Of a stretch of DNA of 64,000 bases, positions 33,186-42,764 are shown piece by piece; positions within the stretch are counted from its first letter, which is position 1; each line of letters opens with the position of its first letter. Under the pieces are notes generated by a model, which was not told the origin of the DNA, searched no databases, and worked only from the letters and a program-made list of their open reading frames with translations. This stretch comes from Vibrio cortegadensis (GTDB lineage Bacteria > Pseudomonadota > Gammaproteobacteria > Enterobacterales > Vibrionaceae). Where the stretch lies: the NCBI RefSeq assembly GCF_024347395.1, contig NZ_AP025472.1:1364001-1428000 (forward strand), given 5' to 3'. The translations under genes were made by a program, and so were the position numbers.

Positions 33186-35361
33186 ACCGCAACAGAGTGA
33201 ACCAAGAAAAAGTTGGTACACATTAAACAACGAAGCAACGGATAAACCCGCTCAACTCTATATTCATGGTGAGATTGGCGGCTGGGACATCTACGCTATT
33301 GATTTAGTTAAAGCGCTACAACAGGTCGGTGAAAAAGATCTGATTATGCGAGTGCAAAGCTATGGCGGTAGTGTTTATGAGGGCTTGGCGATGTTTAATG
33401 CCATCAAAGCTCATAAGGGAAAGACCACTGGTGTAGTTGATGGTTTGGCCGCATCCATCGCGACTTATATGTTAATGGCGTGCGATGAAATCCATATGCC
33501 TGAAAATTCTACGTTCATGATCCACAACCCGAGTATTGGCGCATGGGGTGAGGAAGATGAGATAGAGAGCGCATTAGTTCAAGTTAAAAACGCAAAGATG
33601 ACGGTTTCTAACGCTTATGTTGAGCGTAGCGGAAAGCCACTTGAAGAAGTGCTCGGAGCAATGGCGCAAGAAACGTGGTTCACCGCACAACAAGCCCTTG
33701 AGTGGGGCTTGATTGATCAAGTTATTGATGCGGTTGAATTAACTAATAACTTTACTGAGTTTGACTCGAAAGAGATAGCTAAGTTTAAAAATGCACCTGA
33801 ATCCCTTTTAAATTGCATCACGCTTGGTAAACCAGAGAGTCACGCTGAGCTTGATACAAGTACCCCAACGAATGCGGCACCTGCCGACAACTCTCAACCA
33901 GAATCAAACCAATCTGAACAGGTAAGCGACATGCCGAAACCAAACGAAGAACTTATTAATGCTGTAAAAGCAGAAAACAAACGCCAACAAGCCATTCGCA
34001 GCCTATGCAATAAGCATGGTGTGAAAGGTGAGTTAGTGAATCAAATGCTTGAAGATATGAGCTGCACGGTTGAACAGGCTTCAGCTCGTATTCTCAGTAA
34101 TATGAATAATGACCGCGAGAGTCTGCAAAACCTTTGCAACACTCTGAACCTTGGCGAAGATCTGACGAACCAAGTGTTGAGCGACCCTAATTTTACAATG
34201 GAAAATGCATCAAAAAGCCTAATGAACATTCTCGGCCAACAAAGTGCTGAAGGTGGTGCAAATGGTATTACCCCAACGCAGGTTCATGTTGGCAATGGCA
34301 ATCATGTTAAAGATGAACTGCAAAACGCTTTGAATGCGAGAGCTGGTGTCGCAGAGCTAGAGAAAGATAACTCGTTTGGGCATGAGTCATTATTGAACAT
34401 GGCGCGAGCAAGTTTGGGTGCGAACTCTCGCAGTGCGATGACTAAAGACGAACTGGTGAACCGAGCGTTCAACTCTCAAGACTTTGGCGACATTGTCACA
34501 GAGAGTATCCGCACTGTTATGCGTGATGAGCGTGAAGCGACCACACCGTTATGGCGTGAACTCGCGAATATTGAAAGCTTGCCTGATTTCCGAGAAACAG
34601 AATTAACCATGGTGAATGATGCACCAGACTTGATGAATATCGGTGAAGACGGTGAATACAAGTCAGCCATCTTAAAAGGTAGCGGTGAACGTATTCAACT
34701 TGCGACCTTTGGCCGAGGGATCCAGTTTACTCGCCAATCCATTATTAACGATGAGATTGGTCTGATTTCGAAAGTGCCACGTAAGTTCATGCAAGCTGGT
34801 TACCGCTTAGCAGACAAGCTGATGTTCAACGCTATTCTTAGCGGGAAAATGGGCGATGGTAAATCGGTCTTCCAGAAGAACGTTCAGGGTGATTGGGGTA
34901 ATTTAACCGATGGCATTGCTGCAGGTGATCATGAAGCGTTAATTATGGCGCTGCATAAGATGTTTGCGACCACTACGACGATCCCGGTCGATGGTAAAGG
35001 CACTGGTGACCCATTAGATTTACGTGGTGAAATTCTACTCGCGAATCCAGATCATGCTTCGATGTTTGAAGCGGTGCTTAACACGGCCAGTAAACCTGAT
35101 CACTATAACCCTGCGTATAAGAAGTTTAAGCGAGTGATTGAAACCGCAAGAGCGAATGCCATTAATGGCGCTATCGGTTTTACTAGCAAAGATTTTGATA
35201 CGGTTCTTATGGGCTTCTTAGATGGTCAACAAGACCCGTGGCTAGAAACGGGAGACGGTTGGAGTAGTGATGGCGCTAAATTCCGCATTACTTACGACAT
35301 TACCTCTAAGGTTCTGGATCGTCGTGGTATTAACCAAGCATTGTTCGCTGCCGCTAAATAA
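33178..35361 (+). CDS. ClpP-like prohead protease fused to major capsid protein
   Basis: From ATG 33178 the 727-residue protein has an N-terminal S14/ClpP-like protease (SYGGSVYEG about 61-69; catalytic Ser in DGLAASIATYM about 93; His in FMIHNPS about 116), a polar and helical linker (about 220-385), and a C-terminal HK97-type capsid domain (TTPLWRELANIESLPDFRE ... NQALFAAAK). In this family the protease matures the shell and releases itself. The alternative TTG at 33133 lies inside the portal gene. Confidence 0.9.
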   Translation: MPKPQQSEPRKSWYTLNNEATDKPAQLYIHGEIGGWDIYAIDLVKALQQVGEKDLIMRVQSYGGSVYEGLAMFNAIKAHKGKTTGVVDGLAASIATYMLMACDEIHMPENSTFMIHNPSIGAWGEEDEIESALVQVKNAKMTVSNAYVERSGKPLEEVLGAMAQETWFTAQQALEWGLIDQVIDAVELTNNFTEFDSKEIAKFKNAPESLLNCITLGKPESHAELDTSTPTNAAPADNSQPESNQSEQVSDMPKPNEELINAVKAENKRQQAIRSLCNKHGVKGELVNQMLEDMSCTVEQASARILSNMNNDRESLQNLCNTLNLGEDLTNQVLSDPNFTMENASKSLMNILGQQSAEGGANGITPTQVHVGNGNHVKDELQNALNARAGVAELEKDNSFGHESLLNMARASLGANSRSAMTKDELVNRAFNSQDFGDIVTESIRTVMRDEREATTPLWRELANIESLPDFRETELTMVNDAPDLMNIGEDGEYKSAILKGSGERIQLATFGRGIQFTRQSIINDEIGLISKVPRKFMQAGYRLADKLMFNAILSGKMGDGKSVFQKNVQGDWGNLTDGIAAGDHEALIMALHKMFATTTTIPVDGKGTGDPLDLRGEILLANPDHASMFEAVLNTASKPDHYNPAYKKFKRVIETARANAINGAIGFTSKDFDTVLMGFLDGQQDPWLETGDGWSSDGAKFRITYDITSKVLDRRGINQALFAAAK

Positions 35362-35383
35362 TTAGCAGGTTATGTTCGTCATT

Positions 35384-35408
35384 GGGAGGGCTTTTGCTCT
35401 CCCTTTTT
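35384..35408 (+). terminator. Hairpin with T-run after the capsid gene
   Basis: GGGAGGGC / GCTCTCCC with TTTT loop, followed by TTTTT. It could partially end transcription so that capsid mRNA exceeds that of downstream genes. Confidence 0.7.
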
Positions 35409-35437
35409 CATTCTTATTTATTCAGAGAGATGTCCCT

Positions 35438-35770
35438 ATGCATCAAGCAGAAGGTAAAAAAATTGCGGTGGTCGCGCCTGCAGGCGGCTTTGTTAAAGAT
35501 GTGCCGATCTTAATTGGTGCGTTATTGGTGGTACCTAGCTTTAAAGCAAAAGAAGGTGAAGTGGTGACTTGTACTTATTCAGGTTATTACGACGGTCCGG
35601 TTAAAGTCGGTGATGTGCCAGCGTTTGGCTGTGAACCTGTTTACTTTGACGATGGCGCATTCACTAAAACTCAGCCAACTGACGCTGGAAAGGTTGAACA
35701 ACCTGTCGGAGTGTTTGTGGATGGCGGCGTGCTGTTAACGGGTGAGGTGATCACTCAGTTCGTGGCGTAA
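35438..35770 (+). CDS. DUF2190 capsid decoration-like protein
   Basis: From ATG 35438 (MHQAEGKKIAVVAPAGGFVK) the 110-residue protein is a Gly/Val-rich beta protein that resembles phage DUF2190 (capsid cement) proteins. An upstream in-frame start reads through the terminator hairpin and is rejected. It follows the capsid gene as decoration genes do. Confidence 0.7.
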   Translation: MHQAEGKKIAVVAPAGGFVKDVPILIGALLVVPSFKAKEGEVVTCTYSGYYDGPVKVGDVPAFGCEPVYFDDGAFTKTQPTDAGKVEQPVGVFVDGGVLLTGEVITQFVA

Positions 35771-35774
35771 TGCG

Positions 35775-36107
35775 ATGAGTAGTCTATTTGATAATGCCCG
35801 AGGGTTACTTCGGGCATCCATTGCCGATTGTTTTGGCTCGCCTAAATCAGTGATTAATGAGCAAGGGGATACGCTATCAATCATTGGGTATGTGAAAAAG
35901 TCGCAAAACGGTGAGCGTATTACCTTTCGGTTATTGACCAGTGAAACTCTTCCAGATCATTGCACTATGGCACATGAAGGGCTCGTCTATTCGTTGTCGT
36001 ACGCTCAAGCATTACCTAGTGGAAATGGCGCGAGTGGCCTTACTAATGAATACACATTGGTAAGACATGCTAAAGGTTCACAAAATGAGTGGTCTGAATT
36101 TAACTAG
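35775..36107 (+). CDS. Head-tail joining protein, unknown family
   Basis: A 110-residue protein (MSSLFDNARGLLRASIADCF) of beta character in the head-tail connector interval. The position suggests an analogue of lambda FII or a head-completion adaptor. Its end overlaps the next gene. Confidence 0.5.
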   Translation: MSSLFDNARGLLRASIADCFGSPKSVINEQGDTLSIIGYVKKSQNGERITFRLLTSETLPDHCTMAHEGLVYSLSYAQALPSGNGASGLTNEYTLVRHAKGSQNEWSEFN

Positions 36108-36612
36108 AAACAACCGAGCCTTACTCGATACGGAATTTATTAGGCAATACGAAGCGTTTGAGAAAGAGATACCTAAGGCGGTGAATCGTGCCGCTGTTCT
36201 GACGAATCGATGGCTTAAAGCAGTCACTATGGCCGAGCTTGGTTATGAACTTAAGATTGATGCAAAAGCATTACGCTCTCGATTCAAACTGTATAAAAAC
36301 GGTCGGATTTCAAAGCTTTGGATTGGCGTTAATGAAATCGGTGTTCACCGTATGGGGACGCCAATCCAAAATAAGAAAGGTGTTCGTGTAGAGAGCCATT
36401 TTTATGAAGGCGCTTTTATTGCTCCAATGGATAGCGATGAGCTTCTGGTGTGGAGAAGAAAAGGCAAGTCTCGACATAATATTGAGATGATCACCATTGA
36501 TATTTCACAGAATGCTGAAGAGATTGTTGAGCGATACCTTTCTGATATTAATCGTAAATTTGAGGAGTTTTTCCACCGTGAATTCAAAAACGTTTTATCA
36601 CTCGCCGCGTGA
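36085..36612 (+). CDS. Minor tail protein Z-like (GPZ) or tail-completion protein
   Basis: From ATG 36085 (MSGLNLTRNNRALLDTEFIR) the 175-residue protein has the GPZ-type pattern AVNRAAVLTNRWLKAV, then LRSRFKLYKNGRISKLWIG. The family works in joining tail and head. The start at 36067 is an alternative. Confidence 0.6.
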   Translation: MSGLNLTRNNRALLDTEFIRQYEAFEKEIPKAVNRAAVLTNRWLKAVTMAELGYELKIDAKALRSRFKLYKNGRISKLWIGVNEIGVHRMGTPIQNKKGVRVESHFYEGAFIAPMDSDELLVWRRKGKSRHNIEMITIDISQNAEEIVERYLSDINRKFEEFFHREFKNVLSLAA

Positions 36613-37084
36613 GTGGGTAACGGCGGTTAAGGACCACCTTGAGCGCAAGATGAATATCGAAATAGGGTCAATTTATAAGCGCAAGCCGGTTGAAATTAGT
36701 GAGGTCACATTCAGTTATCAAGTCGGTGAATCGGATCCCTATAATTCGCTGAGCAATGAGGAGCGTTCTCAACACAATATTGAATTACGTTTCATGATTG
36801 AAGTTCCGACTTCAATTGATGGCTTCGATCTTGAAGCGTTAGATGCTTCATGTCGCTTAGAACGCGAGATTTGTAATCAATATTTTGGTGACGAATTCAA
36901 TCAAGAAGATGCTCAGCTTGTGTCTAATCTCCCTAGCAAATTTGACCCAGAACATGGTGTATTTGCTCGTGTGGTGACGATGCGCCAACAAATCTACGTT
37001 GGCCCAATAGAACAAGAATATGGATCGTTAGAACTATGTACGGGTGACAACAATGAATTTCATCAAGCGGATTTTGAGCATTGA
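36578..37084 (+). CDS. Tail/connector protein, unknown
   Basis: A GTG at 36578 preceded by GAGGAG yields a 168-residue protein (VNSKTFYHSPREWVTAVKDH). The frame upstream has poor coding character and lies in the previous gene. It is acidic and position-conserved before gpV; perhaps a tail terminator. Family is not recognised. Confidence 0.5.
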   Translation: MNSKTFYHSPREWVTAVKDHLERKMNIEIGSIYKRKPVEISEVTFSYQVGESDPYNSLSNEERSQHNIELRFMIEVPTSIDGFDLEALDASCRLEREICNQYFGDEFNQEDAQLVSNLPSKFDPEHGVFARVVTMRQQIYVGPIEQEYGSLELCTGDNNEFHQADFEH

Positions 37085-37769
37085 GAAAAAGCTTAGAGAT
37101 TTCATTGAAGAGTTTAAAGATTTAGAGAGGCGTGTCGCGAATATTATTCGGCTTGGTACCGTGCAATCGGCCTACGATAGCACTGTCGATGTTACGACGA
37201 GTTCAAACCTTGCGAAAGGCGTTCCCTTCTTTGTGCCTGCCATGGGCCGAGTGAAAGATTATCGACGGCCAACCGTTGGTGAGCAGTGCATTCTTATTAA
37301 TCTTGGTAATGGCGATAACCTCAACAATGCGGTGGCGTTAATGGGGTTACGTTCGAGTCGCTTTCCTTTCCCAACTCTCAATGAAAATGAAGTGATGCGC
37401 GATTATGGTGGTGGCATGAAAGAGGTGTACAACCTTGATAGTGGATCAGTGACTTGTTTTTACCCAGGCGGAATGACCCTCCATGCTGATTTAACCCACA
37501 TCGGTAACCAAGAACATACAGGGAATACCAATCGCACAGGCGATACGATTTCAACTGGGCAGATCATAAGTACTGGAGTATTTAATCATGCCGGTTCGTT
37601 CTCTGTCTCAATAGGGGCGGTTTATGGCATGGCTCGATCACAAGGTGCTTCTTCGTTCTCTGGCTCTTTACATGTACTGAATGGGGATGTGGTTGTGGAT
37701 GGCTATAGCGTGAAGCTTCACCACCATATTGGAAACGAAGGCAAACCGACAAGTGAGGCGAAGCAATGA
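37053..37769 (+). CDS. Baseplate assembly protein V (spike)
   Basis: The 238-residue protein has an N-terminal OB-fold segment (RVANIIRLGTVQSAYDSTVD, GRVKDYRRPTVGEQCILINL) and a C-terminal beta-helix of Gly/Thr repeats ending in VKLHHHIGNEGKPT, where the His run is the metal-binding apex of P2 gpV-like spikes. ATG 37053 with GGGTG is chosen over GTG 37044. It forms the membrane-piercing tip. Confidence 0.85.
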   Translation: MNFIKRILSIEKKLRDFIEEFKDLERRVANIIRLGTVQSAYDSTVDVTTSSNLAKGVPFFVPAMGRVKDYRRPTVGEQCILINLGNGDNLNNAVALMGLRSSRFPFPTLNENEVMRDYGGGMKEVYNLDSGSVTCFYPGGMTLHADLTHIGNQEHTGNTNRTGDTISTGQIISTGVFNHAGSFSVSIGAVYGMARSQGASSFSGSLHVLNGDVVVDGYSVKLHHHIGNEGKPTSEAKQ

Positions 37770-38101
37770 TAGTTGCTGTTGATCAAGAGACAGGGCGAAC
37801 GGTCTATGGTTTGGATGCGTTGGCTTGCCGTTTTAAGCGTGTGCTGACGACACAAATGAATGAAAGGGTTAAGCGTCGGCAGTTTGGTAATCGAGCGCTT
37901 AACCGATTAGGAAAAAATCAAACGCCACACGAAGCGATGATAGTTCAAAACTTATCGATTGAAGCGTTGATGAATCCACATTGCGGTTTGCCTGGTGTTG
38001 TCATTGAACGATGCAAAGCAACGGCGACAAACCAAGGGTTTCAAGTGAAAGTGTGGGGGAGTTGGCAAGGGCAAGACATTGAGTTGAGTACAAACCTATG
38101 A
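37766..38101 (+). CDS. Baseplate wedge protein W
   Basis: A 111-residue gpW/gp25-like protein (P2 W) with KRVLTTQMNERVKRRQFGNR. It overlaps gpV and gpJ by four bases each, the strict P2 order V-W-J-I. Confidence 0.8.
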   Translation: MIVAVDQETGRTVYGLDALACRFKRVLTTQMNERVKRRQFGNRALNRLGKNQTPHEAMIVQNLSIEALMNPHCGLPGVVIERCKATATNQGFQVKVWGSWQGQDIELSTNL

Positions 38102-39078
38102 GTGTCTTTACACCGAAAGCTTACCAAGAACCAGATTATGAAGTGCTACTGGCTGAATACATTGATCATGCTGTTGTCCACTGTGCAAAGAAAGATGAAG
38201 AAAAGGCCAAGTTGCTGAGAGAGAGTTTAGAGAATGATGCCGAGCTGCTTGCACAAGTCATGCAAGCTAACGTTCTTAAGCGTATGGCGGAGATTCGGGA
38301 GCAAAATTACTGGGCGCTTCAAATGTTCCGTAAGTATGTGACTGAAACGGACTTAGTTGATCTCATGGCGCTGCAGTATAACTTGAAGCGTCAGATACTT
38401 GAGCCAGAAGATACCAGTGTACATCCACCCAAACCTGCTGTTCTTGAATCGAATGACGATCTTCTGAAGCGTTTTGATATGGCGCCGTATCAGTTCCATA
38501 CCACCGGCACACGTATGGGTTATCGTTTTCATGCGTTAACGCTAGACGAGCGCCCGATGATCACCATTGATTCTCAAGAGAATGTCGTAACGGTTCGTTA
38601 TGAGTTTCCTACTGAGCGTTTGAGTAATCCGGTGAAAGATGCACAGCCGCGCATGGTTGAACCTAATTCTGGAAGAGTGTGTAACGCTATTTTGAGCCGT
38701 GAAACACCAACGGGTGAGCCGTCAGAAACTCTCCTTGCAAGGGTTCTTGCGTACCTTAAACGTGATGATATTGCCCAAGAGTCAGATGATGTCACGGTCA
38801 AATCTCCTCAATTCAAAGATTACAAAATACATGTGATCGCAAGAACTGGTGCCGATCCCAATAATGACTTCACTGAAGAGCAGGGTATGGCCGTTGCTCA
38901 AGCGTTTGCTGATAGTAAGTTCAACCTGAAAACGGATGTTGAAACAGACGAACTGGCCCATGTTTTCTATAAGAACGGTGTAAGGCCGATAGTGCTTGAG
39001 CCGCAGCAAAACATTCATTGTGATTGGGATGAAGTGCCTCGCTGCACTGAGGTGGTGATTGATGTCAGAGCAGAGTGA
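38098..39078 (+). CDS. Baseplate protein J
   Basis: The 326-residue gpJ family protein contains EYIDHAVVHCAKKDEEKAKL, NYWALQMFRKYVTE and ESDDVTVKSPQFKDYKIHV. It forms the wedge together with gpI and gpW in P2-like phages. It overlaps both neighbours. Confidence 0.85.
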   Translation: MSVFTPKAYQEPDYEVLLAEYIDHAVVHCAKKDEEKAKLLRESLENDAELLAQVMQANVLKRMAEIREQNYWALQMFRKYVTETDLVDLMALQYNLKRQILEPEDTSVHPPKPAVLESNDDLLKRFDMAPYQFHTTGTRMGYRFHALTLDERPMITIDSQENVVTVRYEFPTERLSNPVKDAQPRMVEPNSGRVCNAILSRETPTGEPSETLLARVLAYLKRDDIAQESDDVTVKSPQFKDYKIHVIARTGADPNNDFTEEQGMAVAQAFADSKFNLKTDVETDELAHVFYKNGVRPIVLEPQQNIHCDWDEVPRCTEVVIDVRAE

Positions 39079-39595
39079 ACCATACAACAGCGTTCAACCT
39101 AACAATCGCACCATTATTGAAGAGTCATTAGAGTTTGCATGGGACAATGTTTTAAGCCAAACGCAATGTCCATTCCCAAGCTTAAAAAATCCTATGCTGT
39201 GTCCTGATGATTTTGTGTCATTACTTGCGGCAGAAAGAGGAGTGCTAGATTGGCAACCTGGTGACACGCTAGATCAGCAACGGGAAACAACGGATAAGGG
39301 TTTTGAAATCCACAGTAAAGCGGGAACGAGAGATGGAATAAAGAACTCACTCGATGTTTTGAATTTTAATTCGGTTGTTACGCGAGGAAGTTTGCCTTAT
39401 TCCATTCACATTGATGCTCGGTTATTAGAACAACCCCTTTCAGAGCTGATTTTAGATCGTATGCGCAATCGAATTACCACTTATAAATCTTTACGAGACA
39501 CCTATTCATTAGATATTGGCCGAATTGTACAAGGGTCTGTGAGTAAATCCGTTCAAATCTCAATTGGAAAAAGAATTAAAATAGAGGCGGCATAA
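39059..39595 (+). CDS. Tail protein I
   Basis: A 178-residue P2 gpI-like protein; it contains the LDWQPGDTLDQQRETTDKGF segment and is in the J-I-H order. It connects the baseplate with the tail fibre. Confidence 0.8.
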   Translation: MMSEQSEPYNSVQPNNRTIIEESLEFAWDNVLSQTQCPFPSLKNPMLCPDDFVSLLAAERGVLDWQPGDTLDQQRETTDKGFEIHSKAGTRDGIKNSLDVLNFNSVVTRGSLPYSIHIDARLLEQPLSELILDRMRNRITTYKSLRDTYSLDIGRIVQGSVSKSVQISIGKRIKIEAA

Positions 39596-42012
39596 TGAGT
39601 GAGTTAACCCGTGATATTCGATGTTATTTAACCAATGCAGGACGGCAAGCTGAGTTAGATGCACTTAAAAATGGGACTGTCCTTGAAATAGTATCAATGG
39701 TGATTGATTCCGCACTTTTACCTGACGACCAAGATCCAAAAGATCTCACAGAGGCTATTTCACCAATAGCCGATACTTACCCACTTATGGTTAGTACTGA
39801 TGGGGCCAAAGGTAAGATATCTTTTCTCTCAGATATACCTTCTAGTGCTGGCATGTTTACGATCAATGGTTTTGCCTGGATGACTAATACAGGTGTGCTC
39901 TATGCTTATGCCAGAGGTCTGGGGGATATTAAGCGCCCTGCAGAATCAGGGCAAAACGATGTACTTCGCATTGAAGCAGAACTGGTCACTGAGAATGCCA
40001 TTGTGATCAATCATACCTATGATGATAGTCAAATTTACGCAACACATTTTGAACTCAATGAGTCTATTCGCTTGCATATTGAATCTGCCGATCCGCATGT
40101 TCAATATGAGCACAAATCTAACGCAGCGACGAATGCTGAAATAGACGCCAGTTCTACCGCTGAAAAGCATGTAAAGTTACCGCAACTTTGGCGAGCATTC
40201 TTGAATAAAGTAAAGCCAGCAAGCTTGTTGATTGCGGGTATCGTTCAGTTATCCAATAAATACAACGGAACGAGCCAAACCAAAGCGACTACAGAAAAAG
40301 CGTTAACCGACGGTTTGAAAACCAAATCTAACGCGGTTCATAAACATTCCGCAAGTGATATCAATGCAGGCACGTTAGCCAAAGAACGCTTACCCAACGC
40401 GAGCACAACCGCGAAAGGGGCATCACAGCTTAATGATACGGTCACTTCAACCTCTAAAACCCAATCGTTAACCGCCAATATGGGCCGCTATATTTGGGCG
40501 AAAGCGGTTGGCGCTTATGATTTAGCTGCCAGTAAGATGACCCAAGCTACGGCTGATGGCAGATATTGGAAGCGAACTGAGACAGTAACGAACTCAACCA
40601 AGCTTGATAATAAAACTTACAGCCAGCTTTACACCGCCATTCGCCAAGGGTTAAGTCCTAACACGAATACATGGCGTTCTATTTCAGATGTGGTGAATAG
40701 TACCAGTTCGGATATATCAGCAAGTTTAAGAGCAGTAAAAACAGCGTATGACAAAGGTGTATCAGCCTACAATCTTGCAGCCAGTAAAATGACGCAAGCC
40801 ACGGCTGATGGCAGATATTGGAAGCGAACTGAGACAGTAACGAACTCAACCAAGCTTGATAATAAAACTTACAGCCAGCTTTACACTGCCATTCGTGCTG
40901 GCTTAAGCCCAAACACGAATACATGGCGTTCTATTTCTGATGTGGTGAATAGTACCAGTTCGGATATATCAGCAAGCTTAAGAGCAGTAAAAACGGCTTA
41001 TGACAAAGGTGTATCTGCCTACAATCTTGCAGCCAGTAAAATGACTCAATCCACGGCTGATGGGCGTTACCTTATACTTGATAGTAGTAAAGGAGCGACT
41101 ATCGCTGCTCGTTATTTGATGAGCGGCAGTTCAAATGTTGGTACAAAAATCAGACTGCCATATAAAACCAATAGTGGAAAAATGGTCGCGTTTACCATCC
41201 GTGTATATCAAGGCTATCAAGTTGCTGATATTCAAATTAGTGGTTATTTATACGAAAGCACCAATCAATGGCATTGCCCAGCAGCGGTAATGATTGCTGG
41301 AACTGGAAATATAGAAGTCACTATGGGACGTGATGAAAATGGCTACGCATACGCATGGTTATCGGGAGGTAATTACAAAGGGGTTGCGGTATTAGATGTT
41401 GTGGGCGGTTACTCTTATGCTAACTGGAATACTGGCTGGGTAATATCTGAAACCAATAGTCATCCGAATGCCGTATTAAGCAAAACGATACACCCTCCAT
41501 TTAGTCCCAACAATCCAAACATTAGTGACTCAGTAGCGACTGTATCAAGCACAGTTTACGCAAGCCTAACAGCAGTAAAAGCAGCTTACGACAAAGCGGC
41601 TCTAGCCTATAACCAAGCTACGGAAGCGCTAAGTATAGCGCACAGTAAATGGACGCATCGAAGTGCAACAACGGCGCAATCTGGTACGGTGCAACTGTCC
41701 ACATCGGTCAGTTCTCAAAGCGCAGCGAGAGCGGCGACTTCGAGCGCGGTTCGAATTGCTTACAACAAGGCAGTAGAAGCGTTGAATAAGGCAACTGCCC
41801 CACAAGCTGGAGTTGTTGGTTCATACGGGTTGATGCGTAGTGATATTCGCAATCTTTCATTTGGTGATACGGTTTCAGGTAGTAAGTTGCGCCCTACCGA
41901 TAATAGTTCAGGTTTTTATGGGCCATACCAAACGGGAACGTGGCGTTGTATGGGTAATTGTAAGGATTCAAATATAACGAACTTCTCAACGATGTTTGTA
42001 AGGATTGCGTGA
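39595..42012 (+). CDS. Tail fibre protein H-like with internal repeats
   Basis: The 805-residue protein has a P2-H-like N-terminus (about 1-170, with the conserved ESADPHVQYEHKSNA), a region of collar-type TQATADGRYWKR motifs, an 84-residue tandem duplication (about 307-474), and a distal beta-rich part (about 500-640) with RYLMSGSSNVGTKIRLPYKT and YAWLSGGNYKGVAVLDVVGG that may bind the receptor. The C-terminus ends SGFYGPYQTGTWRCMGNC and TMFVRIA. It would determine host range. Confidence 0.88.
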   Translation: MSELTRDIRCYLTNAGRQAELDALKNGTVLEIVSMVIDSALLPDDQDPKDLTEAISPIADTYPLMVSTDGAKGKISFLSDIPSSAGMFTINGFAWMTNTGVLYAYARGLGDIKRPAESGQNDVLRIEAELVTENAIVINHTYDDSQIYATHFELNESIRLHIESADPHVQYEHKSNAATNAEIDASSTAEKHVKLPQLWRAFLNKVKPASLLIAGIVQLSNKYNGTSQTKATTEKALTDGLKTKSNAVHKHSASDINAGTLAKERLPNASTTAKGASQLNDTVTSTSKTQSLTANMGRYIWAKAVGAYDLAASKMTQATADGRYWKRTETVTNSTKLDNKTYSQLYTAIRQGLSPNTNTWRSISDVVNSTSSDISASLRAVKTAYDKGVSAYNLAASKMTQATADGRYWKRTETVTNSTKLDNKTYSQLYTAIRAGLSPNTNTWRSISDVVNSTSSDISASLRAVKTAYDKGVSAYNLAASKMTQSTADGRYLILDSSKGATIAARYLMSGSSNVGTKIRLPYKTNSGKMVAFTIRVYQGYQVADIQISGYLYESTNQWHCPAAVMIAGTGNIEVTMGRDENGYAYAWLSGGNYKGVAVLDVVGGYSYANWNTGWVISETNSHPNAVLSKTIHPPFSPNNPNISDSVATVSSTVYASLTAVKAAYDKAALAYNQATEALSIAHSKWTHRSATTAQSGTVQLSTSVSSQSAARAATSSAVRIAYNKAVEALNKATAPQAGVVGSYGLMRSDIRNLSFGDTVSGSKLRPTDNSSGFYGPYQTGTWRCMGNCKDSNITNFSTMFVRIA
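40513..41085 (+). repeat. 252-bp tandem duplication in the tail fibre gene
   Basis: Copies start at 40513, 40765 and 41017 (the third is partial). The first two are almost identical in DNA, with changes mainly in synonymous and few other positions, showing recent duplication or gene conversion. Confidence 0.9.
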
Positions 42013-42461
42013 TGTTAACGATAGTCGATGCTAAAAACCCTCAATGGGTCAATGTGGAAAAAACGAGATTGGATATGGATGTTCAATTTACCGAATTTGA
42101 GGAATATGTACCGTTTTCGGCAAGTGTGAATGCAGACACTAAGTATGGTTTGGCGCTCTATCAACGCGCTATTAATGGGGAGTTTGGTGTTGTCATACCT
42201 TATGTTAAACCTGTCATTAATGTCGCTGAGGTTGAAACCGCATGGCAAGTCGCAGAACTTGAGACGGTCGAGTTTGCGTTGAAGCCATACGCAGAAGACA
42301 TGCAAATTCCTGATCAATATTCAGAGCTTCGTAAAACCACGAATACGGAAGAGAACTATTACAAACTGTTGATGGATAGAAAGCTTTTGGTTGAATACTT
42401 ACAGCAATCGGACTTTCCAGAGTGCGGACGGCCTGTTCTTTCTGAGCTATCTAACACCTAA
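42012..42461 (+). CDS. Tail fibre assembly-like protein (position G)
   Basis: A 149-residue protein (MLTIVDAKNPQWVNVEKTRL) overlapping the fibre gene by one base (TGATG). It lies where P2 gene G (fibre chaperone) lies and has the acidic helical C-terminus common to such chaperones; sequence similarity to gpG is not evident to me. Confidence 0.6.
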   Translation: MLTIVDAKNPQWVNVEKTRLDMDVQFTEFEEYVPFSASVNADTKYGLALYQRAINGEFGVVIPYVKPVINVAEVETAWQVAELETVEFALKPYAEDMQIPDQYSELRKTTNTEENYYKLLMDRKLLVEYLQQSDFPECGRPVLSELSNT

Positions 42462-42483
42462 GTTAAAATTGAATTATCCCTTA

Positions 42484-42508
42484 AACCCAGCCATTGCGCT
42501 GGGTTTTC
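42484..42508 (+). terminator. Terminator after the fibre module
   Basis: Hairpin AAACCCAGC / GCTGGGTTT (core CCCAGCCATTGCGCTGGG) followed by TCTT, between fibre genes and the sheath operon. Confidence 0.7.
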
Positions 42509-42551
42509 TTATTTAGAACCTTCTTACCTAAAGAAAACCGGAGCTTAATCT

Positions 42552-42764
42552 ATGGCGATTAGCGCTAAGACAAAAAGCAAAAAACAAGATTATCCAATCT
42601 TGAAGCCATTCCGCCAAAACGGACAGTGGCACTACCCGAAAGAGAAAACCATTCCACTTTCACTCAAACAAGCCTCGTTTCTTCTGCTAAGTGGCAAGGT
42701 CGGCAAGCCTGGCACCGAAGCTCCTGTTGAAACAAAAGTATCAACGAAAAAGGAGACGAAATAA
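42552..42764 (+). CDS. Small protein upstream of the sheath gene (DUF2635-like)
   Basis: A 70-residue basic protein (MAISAKTKSKKQDYPILKPF) directly overlapping the sheath start. Small proteins in this position are common in Mu-like and related contractile-tail phages; no role is established. Confidence 0.5.
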   Translation: MAISAKTKSKKQDYPILKPFRQNGQWHYPKEKTIPLSLKQASFLLLSGKVGKPGTEAPVETKVSTKKETK

